Assembly (NCBI RefSeq): GCF_002646595.1 | Contig: NZ_PDUD01000064.1 | Coordinates: 1 to 42,533, forward strand | Length of the DNA: 42,533 bases | From: Flavilitoribacter nigricans DSM 23189 = NBRC 102662 | GTDB lineage: Bacteria; Bacteroidota; Bacteroidia; Chitinophagales; Saprospiraceae | Direction of reading: 5' to 3' | Shown: piece by piece, positions 15,790-23,451 of the stretch | Layout: each line of letters starts with the position of its first letter | Numbering within the stretch: the stretch's first letter is position 1 | The notes under the pieces: generated by a model | What the model was told of the DNA's origin: nothing | What the model saw: the letters and a program-made list of their open reading frames with translations, nothing else | Databases searched by the model: none | Translations under genes and position numbers: made by a program

Positions 15790-16941
15790 TCAATCCACCC
15801 CCGTCTTCACATACATCGCCTTCGCGATCACCTGTTCGTAATAATCCTCGTACTGAGGCAGGATGGCGGCAATGTCGAAACGTTCGGCCTGAGCCAGTGC
15901 ATTTTTACGGAACTTTTTGAGCAGTTCGGGGTCCTTTAGGATCTTGATGGCATTTTTGGCCATGTCCTCCACATCGCCCACATCGCTCAGGAAACCCGTT
16001 TCACCGTGAATGTTTACTTCCGGCAGACCACCGATATTGGAGGAGATCACCGGTACCTCACAGGCCATCGCTTCCAGTGCGGCCAATCCGAAGCTTTCGC
16101 TGGCGGAAGGCATCAGGAAAAGATCGGAGATGGATAGCAATTCCTCTACGGCATCCTGTTTACCCAGGAAGCGTACTTCGTGGCAGAGGCCGATCTTCCG
16201 GCAGAGTTCTTCCAGGTTCCGGCGCTCAGGGCCATCGCCGATCAGTAACAGCTTGGAAGGCACTTCTTCGTAAACGTGTTTAAAAACGTGGATGACGTCT
16301 TCGATGCGTTTAACTTTTCTGAAATTGGACACGTGGGCCAGAATCCGTTCGCCGTTGGGCGCAATGGCCTTTTTGAAATGGTCTTTATTGATCCGCTTGA
16401 AGCGGCTGAAATCGATAAAGTTATGGATCACCTTGATCTCCTGGTCAATCTTGAACTGATCCAGGGTTTGCTGCCGGAGGCTTTCCGAGACGGCCGTGAC
16501 GCCGTCTGATTTATTGATAGAAAAAGTCACCACCGGCGCGAATGCCTTGTTCATCCCCACCAGGGTGATATCCGTTCCGTGCAGTGTGGTAACTACCGGT
16601 ACGTAGCGGCCTTCGGTCAGGAGGATCTTTTTGGCCATATAAGCAACAGCAGCGTGCGGAATGGCGTAATGTACGTGCAAAAGATCCAGATTTTCAAATT
16701 TTACGACATCGACCAGCTTACTGGCCAGTGCAGTATCATAAGGTGCGTATTCAAACAGTGGGTAGTCTTCCCCGGAGACTTCGTGAAAAAACAAATTCTC
16801 GTGAAAATGAGTAAGACGGGCTGGTCGGCGGTAAGTGATAAAGTGAACTTCATGACCACGATCAGCTAAACCTATTCCCAATTCAGTAGCTACTACACCA
16901 CTACCCCCATAAGTGGGATAACATACGATTCCAATTTTCAT
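15790..16941 (-). CDS. bshA: N-acetyl-alpha-D-glucosaminyl L-malate synthase (bacillithiol pathway)
   Basis: GT4 retaining glycosyltransferase that joins GlcNAc from UDP-GlcNAc to L-malate, the first step of bacillithiol, the low-molecular-weight thiol used in place of glutathione. The 383-residue protein begins with the BshA-specific MKIGIVCYPTYGGSGVVATE, followed by the glycine-rich and HVHYAIPHA blocks, TTLHGTDITLVG, and VSNFRKVKRIEDVIHVF. The GT4 nucleotide-binding motif is the stretch SASESFGLAALEAMACEVPV with two Glu seven residues apart. ATG at 16941 is the first codon of the conserved N-terminus. bshB and bshC are not in the window. It is a single-gene unit; the 239-base region upstream shows no clear promoter box. 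Confidence 0.94.
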   Translation of the reverse strand: MKIGIVCYPTYGGSGVVATELGIGLADRGHEVHFITYRRPARLTHFHENLFFHEVSGEDYPLFEYAPYDTALASKLVDVVKFENLDLLHVHYAIPHAAVAYMAKKILLTEGRYVPVVTTLHGTDITLVGMNKAFAPVVTFSINKSDGVTAVSESLRQQTLDQFKIDQEIKVIHNFIDFSRFKRINKDHFKKAIAPNGERILAHVSNFRKVKRIEDVIHVFKHVYEEVPSKLLLIGDGPERRNLEELCRKIGLCHEVRFLGKQDAVEELLSISDLFLMPSASESFGLAALEAMACEVPVISSNIGGLPEVNIHGETGFLSDVGDVEDMAKNAIKILKDPELLKKFRKNALAQAERFDIAAILPQYEDYYEQVIAKAMYVKTGVD

Positions 16942-17180
16942 AAATTCCTGCTGTGATTTTAAAATGATGTCAAATTGACCATGTTAGGAATTCAAGCTGC
17001 TGAAGGTTGTTGCTAAAACTTAAATAAACCGGACGCCGAACCATCAGACATTGGGATCTGGGATGCTGAATAAGTGGTAAGAGGTTTGCTCTCCACGTCA
17101 TTTTGATCTTCAATATCCTGCTTCCTCGTCTTAAGTCTGTCGTCACTAATTAAATCACTCTGTATGGCAAAAAGTTTAAT

Positions 17181-20033
17181 TCATCGCGTATTTGCTTTCA
17201 GCAGTCGGACAGTTTGGACTTCATTTCCCGCCATTATGCGGATAAAGTATACACCATTGGCAAATTGACTAAGGTCCAGCTCCCGGCGAACCGATGCGGC
17301 CTGCCGATGTTCAAAACTCCGGAGTGTGCGCCCCCGGGTATCAAAGACAAAAATGCTAATATCTTCCGGATTTTTCATTTCGATGTCCAATATGCTGTGA
17401 CCGTTGCTGGGATTTGGGGCCAATTTTATGGAGTTGATCCTCGAAACGCGCTCCCCGACGGATACCACAGATTCCAGTACAACAGAGATCACATCGGTGC
17501 AGCCCTGCTGGTCGGCCACCGTGATCGCGTAGTTGCCCGAAGTAAGACCGCTCTGGGAAGCCGTCCGGTTGCCGTTATCCCAGGTATAGTTGTAGGGGGC
17601 GATCCCGTCCGTGCCCTCAATGCGGATGCTTCCGTCATTATTATTTCCGGAAGGCTGGCTGACGGAGGCCCGCAGGCCGAGATTAGCCGGGCAACGCCGG
17701 ATGTTGATATTATCCAGGTCCACGTAGAAATCCCCGTTACCCCAGACGGCTTTGAACCGTACTTTTATCCATTGGCCTTCGTAGTCGCCGAGCGGCACGG
17801 CTACCCGGGTCAGCGTGTTTTTGACCTGGTGGTTGCCGGCGTCGATCTTCAGCACTTCGTTGAAGGAAAGGCCGCAGTCTTCGGATACTTCCACGTAAAA
17901 AGCATCTCCGTCACCGAGAATGGTTGGCGAAGTGCCGAAACCCATAAAATTCACAAAGCGGTAGGAAAAGAAAAGCGTATCATCGGCCGCCAGGGCTCCC
18001 AATAGCGGGGTGACGGCCTGAAAAAGCGTATCGTCTTTCCAGAGGTTGTCAAAGAGAACATAAGAGCCGCTGTTGTGTCCGTTGTCGATCACCAGATCGG
18101 AATCGATGATCCAGTCTTCGGGAATTTCGTCGCTTTCAAAATTTTCCAGAAAGGGCAGACCGGGGCCCGCCGTCGAATACACCCAGGTAGCCGTATCATT
18201 GCTTATAAATTCTTCGCCGGCCAGCTCCGTCCAGGCCCGGATGGTATAGGCCCGGGGCATCGAGGTATTGTAAGTAGCATTGAAGGTATAATCCGCGGAA
18301 GTGCCGGGAGCGACATTGGCCGAATAATTCTCCCGGATCACCGGACCGTCATCGACCTGATAGGCCAGTGTGAAATTTTTCTGGGGCGCCACGCCTTCGT
18401 TGCGGAAAGTGAGTACGATCTCGGTATTCTCCGAACCGCAGTCGGAGCCCGACACACCGGCTACCTCCAGGGCACTCAGATTGCTTTCGAGGATAGGAGC
18501 GATAAAAATATCATCGATCCCGATACCTTCCCGCACCACGGCTTCATCGGATCGGAAGACAAAGCGGATACGTACGTCCGACTGGCCGGCCAACCCCGTC
18601 AGCGGATGGCGTACCTGCCGCCAGCCCCCGAAAAGGTTGTTGCCGCTCCACCAGTCGCCGTAGATATCATCCACCGTATTGTACCAGAAGGTACCGGTGT
18701 TTCCGGATTTGCCCACCTTGGTCCAGGCTCCTCCGCCAACGGACATTTCCACCCAGATCCCGTCAAAGGTAGATTCCGTGGAGACCCACAGGAAGAAGGA
18801 TAATTCCGGGTCTTTTTCCAGCTGGGAAAAATCAAAACAGGGCGATAGCAAAACGGACCGTTCGTTATTATTGTGGTCGCCGTCCAGATTCGTTACCCAG
18901 GCATTCAGGCCGCCATTGGCGGATTGGATCACATTGCCGTCGGGAGTGCCCAGTTCGAGCGAAGGTCGGGAACTCTCCGACTCGTCGATCATCCAGCCTC
19001 CGGCACCGGCTTCAAAATCCATACTGTACGGAAACTGCTGGATCAGCGGGGTGTGGATAATCACGGTGCTGAAAGTATCATTGGCCGGATTATTGTCTCC
19101 CTCCAGTTCCGTCCAGATCTTTAGCCGGTAAGGTTCCGGATCGGAAAAATCATAAGTTGCGTCGAAACTGATGGTGAATGTACTGTCAAAACTGAGGATA
19201 CCGGTAAAAAAGCCGTCATTGGGCTGGTTAACGGCTCCGGGAACGCCGTTGACGCTGTAGTTGAACGGAATGAGCGTCTGCGGCGCGCCACCGTAATTTT
19301 TCAGTACTACCGCAATGGAAGCATCGGCGGGCAGGTCGCAGTCGGAAACGGGATTGATCAGGTCGGCAATGCCTACATCTTTTCCCAGTAGCGTTTGGAA
19401 AGTGAATGGCCCGATCTGGCCGCTGGTATCGCCGTCGGAACAGACGGCCTGCAGGTAAACGTCGTAACGGCGGTCTTCTTCCAGTCCATTTAACTGGTAC
19501 TGAAAGGATTGATTGACCCGGACTTCGGGCATTTCCGCCGGATCGGTACCGGTATTGCCGATCCGGATAAGGTAATCCCCATTGGTATCATTGGGAATCC
19601 AGCTCAGTCGTGCGCGATCGTGCCGTATCTGACTGATGGACACTCCGTTCAAAAGGAGATTGGGACAGGGAGGGCAGGTGATGATCGTGCGAAATACTTC
19701 TCCCTGGGGAGGGTCCTGCCCACTGTAAAAGATCTCGGTGCCTTCGGCATTGAAAACGCTAAAGGAAGCCTCAAAGGCGAAAAAGCCCGGCGTGAAGCTG
19801 ATACTGAGACTGTCCCCTTCGATCACGAAAAGCGAGATCTCCCGGATATTCCCGTCTTCGAAGGTGTAATTCTCGGATTTATTATCGATAGTAACCGTCA
19901 AAAAGCCTTCATTCCAGCCGTCGCCGAAGGAGTCGTATAACCGAAGGGAATAGGCACAGCCGACCTGTGAAAGAGCGGAGAGCGGAAGCCATAAGATCAG
20001 TATACAGGAGAGGGAGATCGGCTTAAGATCCAT
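17181..20033 (-). CDS. Large T9SS-secreted multidomain adhesin-like protein
   Basis: 950-residue extracellular protein. Signal peptide 1-22 (cut expected after SALS). Domains in order: a beta-rich CUB/jelly-roll-like N-terminal part with YDSFGDGWNEGFLTV (about 30-115); a fibronectin type III domain (about 120-215, RARLSWIPNDTNGDYLIRIG to GPFTFQT); two CARDB-like Ig repeats (starting KDVGIADL and NLSALEVAGVSG, each with NYGGAPQTL/NEGVAPQKNF and ending NDT); between and after them two MAM/jelly-roll lectin-like modules (MDFEAGAGGWMIDE and NFESDEIPEDWIID); a SprB-like repeat near residue 830 (GIAPYNYTWDNGNRTASQSG); and a C-terminal type IX sorting domain (about 870-950, LAPNPSNGHSILDIEMKNPE, ending VQTVRLLKANTR). 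Such proteins go through the T9SS to the surface or medium. No catalytic motif seen; adhesion or matrix binding is inference. Monocistronic. Confidence 0.88.
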   Translation of the reverse strand: MDLKPISLSCILILWLPLSALSQVGCAYSLRLYDSFGDGWNEGFLTVTIDNKSENYTFEDGNIREISLFVIEGDSLSISFTPGFFAFEASFSVFNAEGTEIFYSGQDPPQGEVFRTIITCPPCPNLLLNGVSISQIRHDRARLSWIPNDTNGDYLIRIGNTGTDPAEMPEVRVNQSFQYQLNGLEEDRRYDVYLQAVCSDGDTSGQIGPFTFQTLLGKDVGIADLINPVSDCDLPADASIAVVLKNYGGAPQTLIPFNYSVNGVPGAVNQPNDGFFTGILSFDSTFTISFDATYDFSDPEPYRLKIWTELEGDNNPANDTFSTVIIHTPLIQQFPYSMDFEAGAGGWMIDESESSRPSLELGTPDGNVIQSANGGLNAWVTNLDGDHNNNERSVLLSPCFDFSQLEKDPELSFFLWVSTESTFDGIWVEMSVGGGAWTKVGKSGNTGTFWYNTVDDIYGDWWSGNNLFGGWRQVRHPLTGLAGQSDVRIRFVFRSDEAVVREGIGIDDIFIAPILESNLSALEVAGVSGSDCGSENTEIVLTFRNEGVAPQKNFTLAYQVDDGPVIRENYSANVAPGTSADYTFNATYNTSMPRAYTIRAWTELAGEEFISNDTATWVYSTAGPGLPFLENFESDEIPEDWIIDSDLVIDNGHNSGSYVLFDNLWKDDTLFQAVTPLLGALAADDTLFFSYRFVNFMGFGTSPTILGDGDAFYVEVSEDCGLSFNEVLKIDAGNHQVKNTLTRVAVPLGDYEGQWIKVRFKAVWGNGDFYVDLDNINIRRCPANLGLRASVSQPSGNNNDGSIRIEGTDGIAPYNYTWDNGNRTASQSGLTSGNYAITVADQQGCTDVISVVLESVVSVGERVSRINSIKLAPNPSNGHSILDIEMKNPEDISIFVFDTRGRTLRSFEHRQAASVRRELDLSQFANGVYFIRIMAGNEVQTVRLLKANTR

Positions 20034-20246
20034 GAATCATTTTTTTGGAAAAATTAAACTGATTGTCAATAACTTATGAAGAAAGGAGGTCAAAATAGTA
20101 TTATGTCGGCTATATAAATGTACCAATTTTCCGTAAAATGAGGATTACAATGGAAAGCGCCTTCTTTTTCTTAAACATTTTTGAATAGTCGGCGTTAGGA
20201 ATATACAAATTGCTTTTTCGTTTAGTAAACCAATATTAACCAGACT

Positions 20247-21185
20247 GTGGCAATTTACTCAATCAGGGATCTGGAAAAGTTGTCAGGGATCAAGGCGCAT
20301 ACCATTCGTATGTGGGAGCAGCGCTATGACATACTCGAGCCACAGCGTACGGAGACCAACATCCGTTATTATCAGGATGAAGACCTGAAGTTGTTGCTCA
20401 ACATTGCCCTGTTGAATAAAAATGGCATTCGGATCTCCAAGATTGCCAAGATGTCGGAAGAGCAGATCGTCCAGGAAGTAGCATCCCTGTCGGAAGTCAG
20501 TTCGGAATACAGCTCGCAACTGGACGCACTGACCATCTCGATGATCGAGATGGACGAGTTCAAATTTGACCGCATTATTTCCGCCAATATTCAGCAGATC
20601 GGTTTCGAAAGGACCATGCTGGAAGTGATCTATCCCTTTCTGGATAAGTTGAGTGTACTCTGGCTGACGGGGTCCATCAATCCGGTACAGGAAAACTTCA
20701 TCAGCTACCTTATCCGGCAGAAGATCATCGTAGCGATCGATAACGAACCCATCGTCGGTAAATCCCGCTCCAATAAGTTCATGATCTATCTGCCCGAAGG
20801 CGAAAAACAGGAGTTGAGTCTCCTGTTTATGCTGTATATGTTAAAAAGTCGTAAATTACCCACCGTTTATTTAGGGCAGGAAATCTCGGTGAACGATCTG
20901 GAGGATGCCTACGAGGTACACCGGCCGGATTTCATCTTTACCATGATCACCGAAAACTTTGCGCGGGAATCCGTTCAACAATACCTGGACCGCCTCTGTG
21001 AAAGCTTTCCTACCGCACGTATTCTGGTATCGGGCTACCAGGTGGCAGCCCAGCAGATCCAGTCTTACGAAAACATTCAGGTATTGGCCAGCCTTGGACA
21101 CGTCATCGACTTTCTGGACCATCTGAACCAGAGCCGGGAAGCGGTGAAGCGCCAAACTGCGGTTATCTCTAATGGCCAGTCCTAA
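20247..21185 (+). CDS. MerR-family regulator with a B12-binding-type domain lacking the cobalamin ligands
   Basis: 312-residue regulator of the CarH/LitR layout: MerR helix-turn-helix at 1-70 (YSIRDLEKLSGIKAHTIRMW, QRYDILEP), a four-helix bundle about 90-165, and a Rossmann B12-binding fold about 175-295 (KFMIYLPEG, TVYLGQEISVNDL, ILVSGYQVAAQQ). In light-sensing relatives the helical part has W-x9-E-H and the Rossmann part a His in the E/DxHxxG motif; here the first reads W139...E149-N150 and the second EGEKQELS with Gln188 where His is expected. So it probably senses something other than adenosylcobalamin or acts with a protein partner. The start is GTG at 20247, which gives the exact MerR N-terminus; no ATG is nearby. 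A perfect 20-bp palindrome lies 90 bases after its stop, ahead of yceI. Confidence 0.88.
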   Translation: MAIYSIRDLEKLSGIKAHTIRMWEQRYDILEPQRTETNIRYYQDEDLKLLLNIALLNKNGIRISKIAKMSEEQIVQEVASLSEVSSEYSSQLDALTISMIEMDEFKFDRIISANIQQIGFERTMLEVIYPFLDKLSVLWLTGSINPVQENFISYLIRQKIIVAIDNEPIVGKSRSNKFMIYLPEGEKQELSLLFMLYMLKSRKLPTVYLGQEISVNDLEDAYEVHRPDFIFTMITENFARESVQQYLDRLCESFPTARILVSGYQVAAQQIQSYENIQVLASLGHVIDFLDHLNQSREAVKRQTAVISNGQS

Positions 21186-21274
21186 AGACTGGTTCCATCG
21201 TATTCTTAAAAATTCAGCAAGACATTACCGGGCCGGAAAGGGCAATTAAGCGGCATTTTCGGGCAAAAATAATT

Positions 21275-21294
21275 TTTGTTGTATATACAACAAA
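21275..21294. promoter_or_regulatory. 20-bp perfect palindrome, candidate operator for the MerR regulator
   Basis: TTTGTTGTAT (21275-21284) is immediately followed by its reverse complement ATACAACAAA (21285-21294). It is in the merR-yceI gap, 79 bases ahead of the yceI ATG, where an operator over a promoter is expected. Binding by the MerR protein encoded just upstream is inference from position and symmetry. Confidence 0.6.
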
Positions 21295-21372
21295 TTGAGT
21301 GCTTTGTCTGTTAATGAGTTTTTGGAGCAAGGCTAAAGAACTTTTTTAACACACGCTTTAAAACTATTAGAG

Positions 21373-22053
21373 ATGAAATCAATTAATGCATTATTCGCTG
21401 CCTTGTCATTGACTATGTTGATGGTTGCTTGTGCTGATGCACCGGAAGGTCAGAAAGTAGAAGCTAATGACGCAGTAGCTACGGAAACCACTGATGTGGC
21501 TGCTGAGGCTGTAGCATATGTAGTTGACACTGAGGATAGCGAAATTACCTGGGTAGGTAGCAAGCCGGGTGGCGAGCACACCGGTACCGTTAAACTGACC
21601 GGCGGTGAACTGTTCGTTGAGAACGAAGATCTGGTTGGAGGTTCTTTCGTACTGGACATGAACAGCATTGCCAACGAAGATCTGCCCGATGAGAAAAAAG
21701 GAGATCTGGAAGGTCACCTGAAAACCGGTGATTTCTTTGAAGTAGAGAAATTCCCAACCGCTACTTTCGAAGTAACCAGCGTGGAGCCGGCAACGGACAA
21801 TCCGGATGCTACCCACAGCATTACCGGTAACCTCACCATGAAAGGCACCACTAAAAGTGTAACGCTTCCGGCTAAAGTTGAAATGACGGAAGAAGGCCTG
21901 ATGGCAACCACTCCGAAGTTTACGATCAACCGTACCGAATGGGGTGTGAACTTCAAATCAGGTGTACTGGGTGTGCCGAAAGACAAAGCCATTCACGACG
22001 AGATCGGTCTGCAGATTAAGCTGAATGCCGCTCCGCAAACTGCGGAAATGTAA
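21373..22053 (+). CDS. YceI-family lipoprotein
   Basis: 226-residue protein with a signal peptide and lipobox (LMVAC, Cys20) so it is expected to be a periplasm- or surface-facing lipoprotein. After an Ala/Glu/Thr linker (20-48) the YceI lipocalin-like domain spans about 49-218: YVVDTEDSEITWVGSKPG, HTGTVKLTGGEL, GSFVLDMNSI, GHLKTGDFFEVEKFPTATFE, ITGNLTMKGTTKSVTLPA, FTINRTEWGV. YceI folds bind long isoprenoid or fatty-amide lipids in a hydrophobic barrel. The ligand here is unknown. It follows the B12-fold regulator in the same direction, with an operator-like palindrome between, and ends at a strong terminator, so it is the natural candidate target of that regulator. Confidence 0.93.
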   Translation: MKSINALFAALSLTMLMVACADAPEGQKVEANDAVATETTDVAAEAVAYVVDTEDSEITWVGSKPGGEHTGTVKLTGGELFVENEDLVGGSFVLDMNSIANEDLPDEKKGDLEGHLKTGDFFEVEKFPTATFEVTSVEPATDNPDATHSITGNLTMKGTTKSVTLPAKVEMTEEGLMATTPKFTINRTEWGVNFKSGVLGVPKDKAIHDEIGLQIKLNAAPQTAEM

Positions 22054-22086
22054 TAAAGCATAATTGTAGCCGTAAGCTATAAATGA

Positions 22087-22134
22087 AAACCGGCCTGGTC
22101 TCTCCTTGCGAGATCAGGCCGGTTTCTTTTTTTA
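22087..22134 (+). terminator. Strong intrinsic terminator after yceI
   Basis: AAACCGGCCTG (22087-22097) pairs with CAGGCCGGTTT (22115-22125); the stem continues through TCTC/GAGA to a 7-base loop and is followed by a T run to about 22133. The A run on the other side lets it also serve the convergent lspA gene. Confidence 0.93.
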
Positions 22135-22161
22135 TAAAGGCTTTCCAGAAGCCTTCATCTA

Positions 22162-22896
22162 TTATACCTTATCAACGCCCAGATTGGAGTTGGAATCGGC
22201 AGTAGTTGTACTTTCGGTATCCTGAGGGAGATTTTCCGTTGTGGTTTCGCTGAGGCCACTCTCCTGATCGTTTTCCTCGTTCTGCACATTGCTGAAGAAG
22301 CTGCGCTGGAAAAGCAAGATATTGATAACCCCCAGGGTGATCGCGGTATCGGCAATATTAAATACCGGTTTGAAGAACAGGAAGCGTTCACCGCCCCAGA
22401 AAGGGAACCAATCGGGAAAATATCCGGAAAAGATCGGGAAATAGAGCATGTCCACTACTTTGCCGTAAAGGAAGGGCGCATAACCGCCTTCAGCGGGGAA
22501 CATGACCGCAGGATCTCCGTAGGGAACGGATTCTGAAAATATAAGACCGTAGAAGGCACTATCGAGGATGTTGCCAATCGCACCGGACAGGATGAGGGCA
22601 AAACTGATCAGCAGCCCCAGAGACGCGCCGGCTTTATCCAGAAAACGCAGGTAATAGATCAGAAAACCGACGGCGATGATGCGAAACAGGCTCAGAGCCA
22701 GTTTGCCGTAGGAACCACCGAAGGTTACACCGAAAGCCATGCCATCATTTTCAACAAAATGGATCAGGGCCCAGGGAATGCCAAACAGAGGGATCTCATC
22801 GCCATAAGACATATTCGTCTTCACCCAAATTTTCACCACCTGATCGATAAGCAGGACAAAGGCAACGGTGAGCCAGACTTTCGTTGTATTTTTCAA
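22162..22896 (-). CDS. lspA: Lipoprotein signal peptidase (signal peptidase II)
   Basis: Inner-membrane aspartyl protease that removes signal peptides from prolipoproteins; several lipoproteins in this window are its expected substrates. I start at TTG 22896 (244 residues, MKNTTKVWLTVAFVLLIDQV), because a perfect -7 box on the same strand at 22924-22931 lies downstream of the longer TTG start at 22938 and would leave that codon untranscribed. The catalytic aspartates are in GKVVDMLYFP (Asp149) and FNIADTAITLG (Asp183); the ENDGMAFG block is near residue 50. Between membrane segments 3 and 4 there is the long loop usual in Bacteroidota. After the last membrane segment comes an unusual tail of about 40 residues rich in Glu, Asp, Thr and Ser, probably cytoplasmic. 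Confidence 0.93.
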   Translation of the reverse strand: MKNTTKVWLTVAFVLLIDQVVKIWVKTNMSYGDEIPLFGIPWALIHFVENDGMAFGVTFGGSYGKLALSLFRIIAVGFLIYYLRFLDKAGASLGLLISFALILSGAIGNILDSAFYGLIFSESVPYGDPAVMFPAEGGYAPFLYGKVVDMLYFPIFSGYFPDWFPFWGGERFLFFKPVFNIADTAITLGVINILLFQRSFFSNVQNEENDQESGLSETTTENLPQDTESTTTADSNSNLGVDKV

Positions 22897-22923
22897 TAGA
22901 ATACTTCTTTTGCTGAGAAATGG

Positions 22924-22931
22924 CAAAAATA
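22924..22931 (-). promoter_or_regulatory. Bacteroidota -7 box of lspA
   Basis: The minus strand reads TATTTTTG, a perfect TAnnTTTG, with a TTTG 21 bases upstream as -33 element. It places the lspA transcript start near 22917 and decides the TTG start at 22896. Confidence 0.65.
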
Positions 22932-22978
22932 CATACAAATGCTGCCAATAGACAAATCTTTAGTCCTCTATTAACGTA

Positions 22979-23353
22979 TTACCGGTTACGTTTGGCAGCA
23001 ATGCTAAGTGTGGCGTGGGGTACCGCTCTGAGCCTTTCTTTGGAAATCAGCTGGCCCGTTTCGCGGCAAACGCCGTAGGTTTTATTCTGAATGCGAATGA
23101 GTGCATTCTCCAGGTGTTTGATCAGCTTTTGCTGTCTTAGTGCCATGCTGCTGATCGCTTCGCTTTCCGCGGTACCGGTACCGTCATCCAGCCCTCTGAC
23201 CTTGGCGTCCGGATTGTCGGCCATGGACTGAAGTTGCTGTTCGTAGTATTCGAGCTGTCCCCGGGCGCGCTTGATCTTCTGTTCGATGAGCTCTCTGAAC
23301 TCTTCCAGATCATCGTCTCCGTAACGGGTGATAGCGTGGGGTTTCGAATCCAT
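22979..23353 (-). CDS. DksA/TraR-family protein with degenerate zinc finger
   Basis: 124-residue coiled-coil protein: helical hairpin about 15-85 (LEEFRELIEQKIKRARGQLE, GTGTAESEAISSMALRQQKL) and the DksA C-terminal block YGVCRETGQLISKERLRAVP. DksA-type proteins reach into the RNA polymerase secondary channel. In classic DksA four Cys bind zinc; here only Cys96 remains, the partners being Thr99, Ser117 and Ala120, so zinc binding by the usual finger is unlikely. Cys-poor versions are frequent in Bacteroidota, as far as I recall. ATG at 23353 follows a perfect -7 box at 23371-23378. lspA lies 82 bases downstream with its own promoter. Confidence 0.9.
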   Translation of the reverse strand: MDSKPHAITRYGDDDLEEFRELIEQKIKRARGQLEYYEQQLQSMADNPDAKVRGLDDGTGTAESEAISSMALRQQKLIKHLENALIRIQNKTYGVCRETGQLISKERLRAVPHATLSIAAKRNR

Positions 23354-23370
23354 ATCGTGTCGGTTTAATC

Positions 23371-23378
23371 CAAATTTA
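23371..23378 (-). promoter_or_regulatory. Bacteroidota -7 box of the dksA-like gene
   Basis: The minus strand reads TAAATTTG, a perfect TAnnTTTG match, 17 bases upstream of the ATG; the upstream -33 region is T-rich but has no exact TTTG. Confidence 0.55.
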
Positions 23379-23451
23379 GCCCTCAGCGGACTAAAAAAAG
23401 TTGATGGTTGAATGAAAATAAAACGTTGTTATGCAACCAAAAGTTTCAAGA

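Noticed and set aside
17214-18803. Two long plus-strand frames (263 and 242 codons) opposite the T9SS protein gene
   Set aside because: Both are shadows; the minus frame has continuous recognisable domains.
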